Source: Nymphalis io
Lineage: Eukaryota; Arthropoda; Insecta; Lepidoptera; Nymphalidae
DNA: 64,000 nucleotides
Reading direction: 5' to 3'
NCBI RefSeq assembly: GCF_905147045.1
Contig: NC_065891.1
Coordinates: 11,169,001-11,233,000 of the forward strand
Shown here: positions 57,066-64,000 of the stretch, in pieces
Position numbering within the stretch: position 1 is the stretch's first letter
Layout of the letters: each line of letters begins with the position of its first letter
Program-made: the position numbers and the translations under genes
Notes under the pieces: model-generated
Told to the model about the DNA's origin: nothing
Database searches by the model: none
Seen by the model: only the letters and a program-made list of their open reading frames with translations

Positions 57066-59100
57066 TCTAAACTCCCTTGTTTCTTATTACAAAACCTTAC
57101 ATTGTTTGGCAATTATTTTGCCGAAATAAATATTTATGTAAAATATATTAAGTGTTAATTAAGCAGATTTTACCTAAATAGTTACGATATATCACAAATT
57201 CGTTAACGTTCTATTCAAAATTGTTTTGATGCTTTTTAGCTGCGAAAGACGATAAATATAGGATACGACATTGTTTGTGATGGTGAATTCACAGCCATGG
57301 CGGTTATTTATTCGCGCGGGGTGCAGGCATTAGGCACCATATGTCCTTTTACATGCTGCAATATTTTTTATGTTGATCGGTGGAGTTCTCAAAACGTGAA
57401 AGCTAATCAAACAAACAGTCACTATGACATCACTATTAGTTAGTATGACGTAAGAGGTAAACGAAATATAAATTTTTGTCAAAAACTATTTCACTCCGCT
57501 TTAACTTTGAGTTAAAATATCGGAAGCAAAAATGTAAGATTATTTTAAGCTACAATCTTCAACAGATGGTTTGAAAGAATTCGGTTAAAAATTCTAGTCT
57601 GTGTTTTTACTTTATCCGAAACGATTTCCTAAAAGTCTACATAAATATATTTCTTTACAATTTACATGTTCTTTGCATTTTTGATTTTACCGTTTTGACT
57701 TCTGAAAATAAATTAATTCCTTTAATAGCACATTATATATAAATTGTATGTTACGTACGTACGTACGCCGTCTGATGAATATTTATGAAAGAAAGAATAG
57801 CAACTGTCTAGACACATTTATCAGTGATGACGACAAAAATTTAAGTCAATCTCTCAGTATTAATAAAATAGATTAAAAATTCTCTAGAAGTATTACGGCT
57901 ACCGTTCATTTCAATAATTACTGACAGAAAATCTAAATCTTATTCATTTAGGCTCTTATGCAATTTGTAATCGTTACGTTACTTTATTTGTTTAAATAAA
58001 AAGTATTGTTACTTCAACAAGACCCACCTTCCAGTGTCAATGCTTAAAGGTCCTACAAATAAATAACAAAAAACAAGAATACTAGATAAATAGTGATATT
58101 CATTATAATACGTACGTATTTTGAGTTTTCCTATATACACACGTTTATTATTGCTTAATGTACTTTGTTTGTATACATAAAATAAAAATGATATCATTAA
58201 CAAAATATGTTAGCAGCAATAAACGAAATTCTGCTGTAAACGTAAATTTTCGCATATTACTTCACGTAGACAATACAATTTCAGCTAAACTAGAGGAGAA
58301 CACGCGAGTACAATATGTGGGTACGGGTCGCGATTCGCCGAATTCGCTGATAAAGCTATCTACGACCTAAATTCTTTGGTATTTGAAGAATTGTTCTGCG
58401 GCCCAGTTATTTTATTATAACAATTTGCCAAAATAACTTTATTTTCTATTATAAATACGGTTTTTTCTAAGGTTTGTTTTGAGTTTTATGTAAATAGACC
58501 GTTTTATAATTTTGTTTGTACGTTGTGTATAAATCATGACTGCTTAGTTTCATATCACAATTAAATTTTATTAAAATCGATAGGAAAGAGATAATTTATT
58601 ATGGTATATTAAAAAAATAAATAAGCAACTAACTGCTTGAGATTTTAGATGGGTTAAAATTCCGCCCCGTATTTCTTAGCATGTGACATAGTCGAAAAGT
58701 CTTTCACTATATAACGCAAAATATATGTTTTATAAAATTCTTCAACTTAATTTAATAGTATAGGTATTTATATGTTGAAACTTTCAATAATACGGGATGT
58801 CAATTGACAGCGAAACAAAGGTGTATCATTAGCGTGATTCAACATACTAACTAGATCTTCGTTCAACTTTATAAAAAAAAAACAGGTTGCTAGTTAAGAT
58901 AATTAATTAAATTATCAGGCGCGTTCAGCAACTATACGACGCACAATCGTTTTATCGACTAACAAGAAACTGGTCAATACTTTGTTGAATTGGATTATAT
59001 TTTCATTAGCTCCAAAGTATTGGCACAAGCCGATGACATCCCGAAATTTATACATTTATTACTAGTTTAAATAAAAAATAAATATTTTCTACAATAATTT
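57066..59100. other. AT-rich spacer with a repeat H copy
   Basis: 57290-57430 carries repeat H (ggcggttatttattcgcgcg, then ttgatcggtggagttctcaa). An ACGT-repeat palindrome, ttacgtacgtacgtacg, lies near 57750-57766. No gene is supported. Confidence 0.5.
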
Positions 59101-59104
59101 GGAA

Positions 59105-59285
59105 TTTTGTAATAAGTGTAGATGGTTGACAGGCTTGTACAAAGCCTGATCAGATATTCTACCGCTAAACAACAATATTTGGTATTTTTGCGTTCTGGTT
59201 TGAAGTGTAAGTGAGCCAGTGTAATTAAATGCTTTTGTGCCTGTAATTACACTGACGTTTAGTATCTTAGTTCCCAAGGTCGGTG
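59105..59285 (+). repeat. SINE-like family B, rearranged copy
   Basis: cagatattctaccgctaaac, then gttctggtttgaagtgtaag and gtgagccagtgtaatta. It then folds back on itself as ttgtgcctgtaattacactg and continues with tatcttagttcccaaggtc. The fold-back (59217-59227 with 59244-59254) is absent from other copies. Confidence 0.75.
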
Positions 59286-59711
59286 AATCAGTTCATAAGC
59301 AAAGCAAATATATAAAAGCAAATATATAAAAAAATATATAAAAATGAATTAAGAACCTTCTCCTTTCAAGAAGTTGGTTAAAACCTAACTAAATACGATT
59401 TTGTTACATTAGCTATGCTAGTTTATGTTATTTTCTGGTTTATTAAATTTCATTAATTTTTTTTATTGGCGTGAACTATTTTTTTTTCCAAGTTTGTTAT
59501 GTCTAATGTTGTTAGTTTTTTATAAACTTGAACGCATAAAAATATTATAATTATAATGCAGCAGTAAATGTATAAATATTTATTTCTATGGAAGAAGTGG
59601 AATGCGATTTACCTGCTTGATGCGCAGCTTGCATCATTTATTTTTGGTACTTATTTTGAGCTCATGCGATATTATTTATTGCTTAGTATTTTTATTATTT
59701 AATAGTACTAT

Positions 59712-60015
59712 TAATAGGACTGCCTCGAAGGTATAGTAGCTAGATGTAAGGCCGCAGTCCCGGGTTCAAATCCCAGGTCTGGCCAATAAAAGTTATTGGG
59801 TTTTTTTTAGTAGTGTGTACTTCCCGTGCCTCGGAAAGCACGTAAAGCCGTTGCCATCCTGCACCTGAACTCTTTCCGGTCGTGTCGGAATGCCGTCCAA
59901 TCAGATTGTTTGATCGGATGCACACACTTGCGCACTATAATATGTCCTGCGCAGTTCGCTAATCTCTACTGGGATTGGCTGCGGTGGCTGAAATCGGTCT
60001 GGAGAACCTTATTAC
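59712..60015 (+). mobile_element. SINE family C, full copy, 13-bp TSD
   Basis: Head taaggccgcagtcccgggtt and B box ccgggttcaaatcccaggtc, body through ccgtgcctcggaaagcacgt, end gctgaaatcggtctggagaa. TTAATAGTACTAT occurs on both sides (59699-59711 and 60016-60028). Confidence 0.9.
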
Positions 60016-60029
60016 TTAATAGTACTATC

Positions 60030-60690
60030 ATTAAAAAAAATTACATTTATAATCAAAACTCATTTTAATAAATTCATATACAAAAATTATTTTAATATTA
60101 TTTATAATTTACTAAACTTCAAAAATCAATACGATCGCTATCGCAATTGGCATCACATGCAACATTATAAAGGACCAAAATAATTAAAACATTTAGATAA
60201 AATTAAATATTTTTAAATTTAACATGTAACGGTTGCTCAAGTAATATCACCCTCTTTGTGCCATTCAACAAAATGGACGGGCGATATTCGCAAGCATTCC
60301 TCACTAATTGCTCAGTGCCGCTCAATATGCAATGGCACGCAAAAAAAGACAAATTAATAAAAGCATGAATATTGATAGCAAATTTTTAGACCACTTCACT
60401 ACACCTCTCGTTTACAAAATTTTTATTTAAAGTGAATAATTTCACTTTTGAGATCTGAAACGAAAATGGTTTGAAAATTTTGTTGCAGTATTTTTTTTTT
60501 ATTTCTATGTCAATTGGCATTACTCTGAATACGCAGCGTGTATTACTACAGCGCGTTAATACTTGGTCTCTGTGATTTAAATCGTAAATCTTAATTGAAA
60601 GGAATACTTCGATCTGCATATATCAAAGAAATATATTTATAGAAATGATTAATAATATAATAATAAGCATAGAATTTTTTTTTCACGCAG
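60030..60690. other. AT-rich spacer
   Basis: No supported feature. Confidence 0.45.
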
Positions 60691-60709
60691 TAGAAACTTT
60701 TAGTAAGAT

Positions 60710-61050
60710 GTCCGGCCCCCTAGGGGGGGGGGGTTATGTGGGGGGATGATTATTACCTGCTAAAACGCCTGACGGATAATTTACAACACAATACAGTCAG
60801 GAGAACACTAACATACATATAAAGTCAATCACGTTAATCAGAACAGAAAGAATATTCGGAATCGCATTAACTATAATTTAACATTGACGAGAAAACAATT
60901 ATATTAAGGGCGATGGAAGTATATCACTTGTGGAGGGTAATGTGAGTAAAAAATCGCTGCCCGCTGCGACGATCGTGCGACGACGATGACGGCGCGTAGG
61001 CACAAGCCATCGGTACTTTTTAACAACGCCGTCCACTCGGGTTTGCGTTG
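60710..61050. other. G-run and CpG-rich patch, function unknown
   Basis: ggccccctaggggggggggg (60714-60733) starts the tract, followed within 8 bases by another G6 run. Around 60955-61050 a tract such as tgcgacgatcgtgcgacgac holds many CpG dinucleotides. Both stand out sharply from the AT-rich flanks. One minus frame (KKYRWLVPTRRHRRR) is open but brief. It could be a promoter/5' exon or a solo LTR; I cannot decide. Confidence 0.4.
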
Positions 61051-62035
61051 TAATTAATATTAATTGTTATATTAATTGTTTGTAATTATTGTAATAAATG
61101 AAGAGTAAAATTACACATTTAAATAAGCTTTTATATATAATTTTATATTAAATTTTGTGTCAATCCTGTAGATCGTTGAGTAGTTCTTTCGTCTGGACGC
61201 AATCCTGACTGTAAAATTATCATTGCCAGTATAAATACCATAAAAATGAATTGTCATCAGAACTGAACCAATATGTAAAATTTCAACTACACAGGATAAG
61301 AAGTGGTTCCAACTGAGCTTGCCAGATTCAGAATCATCATTAGTTTGAATGATTTATTAATATTTAATAAAAGCTACAAAACTTTCGTCAGCTTTGTCGA
61401 CCCGAACATAATTCTTTTTGACAGAAGAGAGACGATATTTCAAGAAATCAATACAACTTACCAAATACCATCCTTTAGGCTCCATATATCCTAAGATTGC
61501 AGAAATGTTTGATGTTCAGATGGCTTATGATTTAGGGCTCTCCCGGGATCGCCCGCGATGAAGGATAAGTAATAACACGAGTCTCATATTTTATACTAGC
61601 TTTAATGGAAACTTAGGAAACTTGATCATAATAACTCAAGTTTGGGACTTGGCCTGTATAAAGTAAATTTGTTTTAAAATAAATTGTAACAGAAATACTA
61701 GTATTTGAAGTGTATAAAGTTCCTTTTAATCGACTTTTATGCTGGTAGTATACATTTAATTAGATTTATATGTACAGTGGATTATAATATGTAAATTAAA
61801 AATAATCGCTTTTACGTTTAAACGTTATTTGGCTGTGTCTTCTTTTTTCGAATGTCAAATCATTAACGACAAAAATCGAGAAATCAGTGCTTAAGTAAAC
61901 AGCTAAGCAACTTTTATAAGTAAGGTCATAAGTGTTTTTGTGGCTCTTCTTGCTAAAACCAAAATTTGTTACTTTGCCTTTAACTTGACTTAGTAAAATT
62001 TAAGTAAGAGCAACATGAATAAAATATTTTTTGTT
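61051..62035. other. AT-rich spacer
   Basis: The open frame at 61303-61494 has no recognised domain. A small GC patch lies near 61540-61560 (ctctcccgggatcgcccgcg). Nothing is supported. Confidence 0.4.
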
Positions 62036-62039
62036 ATAT

Positions 62040-62273
62040 AGGCAAACAATCTACCTGATGGTAAGTGGCTCTGCAAAATAACCATTATTTACATCGCCAG
62101 TGCGCCACCAACTTCGGGAAATACGATAATATATCTCTTGTGCCTGTCATTACACTGGCGTACTCAACCTTTAAACCGGAACGCAACAATACTAATTATT
62201 GCTATTAGGAGTAGAATATCTAATAAATAGGTTGTATCTACTTAGACAAAGCCATACCACCAAGTAAATTTTT
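62040..62273 (-). mobile_element. SINE-like family B, diverged, reverse
   Basis: aatctacctgatggtaagtg, then gtgcgccaccaacttcggga and tgcctgtcattacactggcg, ending caaagccataccaccaag. It lies immediately beside a family D copy. Confidence 0.78.
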
Positions 62274-62282
62274 TTTTTATAT

Positions 62283-62496
62283 TTTTACATCCTGGGATAT
62301 GCCAACCACAACCAGACAACTGATATTCTACATATACTACTTTTCTTTTGTAAATACATACTTATATAGATAATTACACTCAGACTCGGGACAAACCGAC
62401 ATGTTTATGCACTCAAATGTCTGTCCTGGGTGGGAATCGAACCCATAACCTTCGCGGCGTGAAAGGCAAGGTCTACCAACCATGCCAACCGGCCCA
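62283..62496 (-). mobile_element. SINE family D, full copy, reverse
   Basis: In reverse: head gggccggttggcatggttgg (A box), B box tatgggttcgattcccaccc, body, and end catatcccaggatgta followed by an A-rich tail. It matches 42268-42503, which lacks the head. Confidence 0.85.
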
Positions 62497-62499
62497 TCA

Positions 62500-64000
62500 A
62501 AAGATAATAAAAGATTATCTTAACAATATCTAAGTGGAGCCTACCATTTTTAAATATTTTTATGAAATTAAATTTTTTATTCTAACTGGATCGATTATTA
62601 ATGACTGATATAATATTAACTATAAAAATTATTAAATTCGAAAACAGTATTCAAAGAATATGAAATAGTCAGTTATTTGATGCAACTCGTTTATATCCTT
62701 CGCTCAGTAAATTGTATCAATTTGAATGTAATTTAATGTAAATTATTGTTTATTGTGTAGTTTTTTATGTTATATGTTTACTCATTACTTGGAATAGTTC
62801 GTCGTTGTGTTGCAGTAGAATGTTACGTTATATTTTATTTCCTTTTATTTCATTTTTTATACATTTTTGTGAAAATATTAAAAGGAAAATAAAACGGTTG
62901 AATAATATTATAATATATATTATAATTATAATAAGTACAAAAATTACTGGTTCAAATGAAGTTTACAATATAAATATTTAGAACTCTAGGATGTTCTAGT
63001 TTTTACTATAAAAAAAAACCTTTGGTACATAATGCTTTTTTCCTTAATGATACTAATTCGTTATGATGAAAGTATTATTTTAAAGAAAAAACAAAATTTC
63101 CGGTCCAATATCAGTCACGACCCTTTAAACAATATCTTCTATCCACTGAACTGTTTAATTACATAAAAAGTAAAAGCGCCTTTAGTCAGCGAATTTTTTA
63201 GAAAGGTCATCTCACAAACATTATTTTTAATTTCGTTTTAATCAAATAGTATGCTACGCAGTCACGCACAATGACTGTTACTTTTTAAATGGCACAGACT
63301 TGAACGACAAGTGGTTGATGGAAACAGTGAAAGTTACAATTGATACTTTTTCAGTCACTCAGCTTTACATTGTTACAAGGCCACTAGGATCTTAGACGAA
63401 ACTACTAGTATACTAGTCTACTATTATCGTTTTGCATTCTCTATTTCCTATCTTCTAAGATTATGTTAAAAAAAGGAACTAAAAAAATAAATACAAAATT
63501 TTGTTCAAGATATCAATAGATATCGCTCCTAATAGAATAAATAGCTTTCATTCCTTGATCCAAACACTTTATTTGTTATCGAGTTTTATCATTCGAAAAA
63601 TCTTCCTTTAGCGTGTAGGCTATCTTGAGATACTGAGGCATATAATATTGTTGAGACGGATCCAGGTATGAGGCTAGCCAATACTCAAAGACCGGAGGAA
63701 AAATATATATTTATTTACGACACGTCACAACTATTTGAGTATCCTGTACTGACTGATTGATTAATGTATTACAATATTCGAATAAGAAATTGTTATGATT
63801 TCGTCATGCCAAATATGGAGTACAACTAAAAAGGCGATGTGCTGACGGCGCATTCCTATCTAAATCTTTTCTCTTAAATTTAACCATAGTTTTTGTGGAC
63901 TTTTTAATATTTTACTTTTTTGTTTAAACTTAGCTTAATTTTGACTGTAATTTCGTCCGGCTATAAATAGCTGAAGTACATTATTATTTTGTCGTGTCGT
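62500..64000. other. AT-rich spacer to window end
   Basis: I see nothing recognisable: no repeat copies from families A to I, and no open frame with a motif. Confidence 0.5.

Noticed and set aside
57748..57766. ACGT-repeat palindrome
   Set aside because: Short simple-sequence palindrome without any associated feature.
61303..61494. 63-codon plus-strand open frame
   Set aside because: Plausible-looking protein text but no motif, homologue or splice context that I can name.

Overview
The window looks like insect nuclear DNA, most likely from a butterfly or moth (Lepidoptera; the SINE families hint at a nymphalid). It is very AT-rich, and its recognisable content is almost all transposable elements. 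It holds tRNA-headed SINEs with target-site duplications, an intact-looking Ty3/gypsy LTR retrotransposon, a dead mariner, and 3' scraps of several non-LTR (LINE) families. I found no host protein-coding gene, rRNA, functional tRNA or CRISPR array that I can defend. The stretch reads as an intergenic region or a long intron of a TE-rich genome.

Layout. 1-1016: decayed mariner transposase, minus strand. 1-8700: AT-rich DNA with degenerate SINEs and one fresh SINE (3631-3943) inserted into an unclassified dispersed repeat. 8709-14536: complete Ty3/gypsy element on the minus strand with identical 104-bp LTRs, a tRNA-Arg-like primer site, a small membrane-protein ORF, gag, and pol in the +1 frame. 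14.5-40.5 kb: AT-rich spacer sprinkled with two abundant SINE-like families (A, tRNA-headed; B, poly(A)-tailed), minor families, short LINE 3' ends, and several hairpins. 40.5-42.1 kb: two head-to-tail R1-like LINE remnants, the only large GC-rich island. 42-64 kb: more A, B, C and D SINE copies, an inverted second copy of the dispersed repeat at 53.7-54.1 kb, a CR1/Jockey-like LINE 3' end at 56.1 kb, an RT fragment at 56.7-57.1 kb, and a CpG-rich patch near 61 kb.

The gypsy element is the only multi-gene system. Element order is LTR, PBS, small transmembrane ORF, gag (basic Arg/Gly-rich tail, no zinc knuckle), then pol (protease, RT, RNase H, HHCC and DDE integrase). There is no envelope gene. 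Three points stand out. The extra ORF upstream of gag has a membrane span and a myristoylation-like start. A UUU-CGA +1 shift site lies at the gag/pol junction. The RT catalytic box reads YLDN instead of YxDD in an otherwise young, open element.

Family letters A to I are labels used only in this annotation. Family A closely resembles the SINE family called Metulj in Heliconius; that identification is from memory and was not searched.
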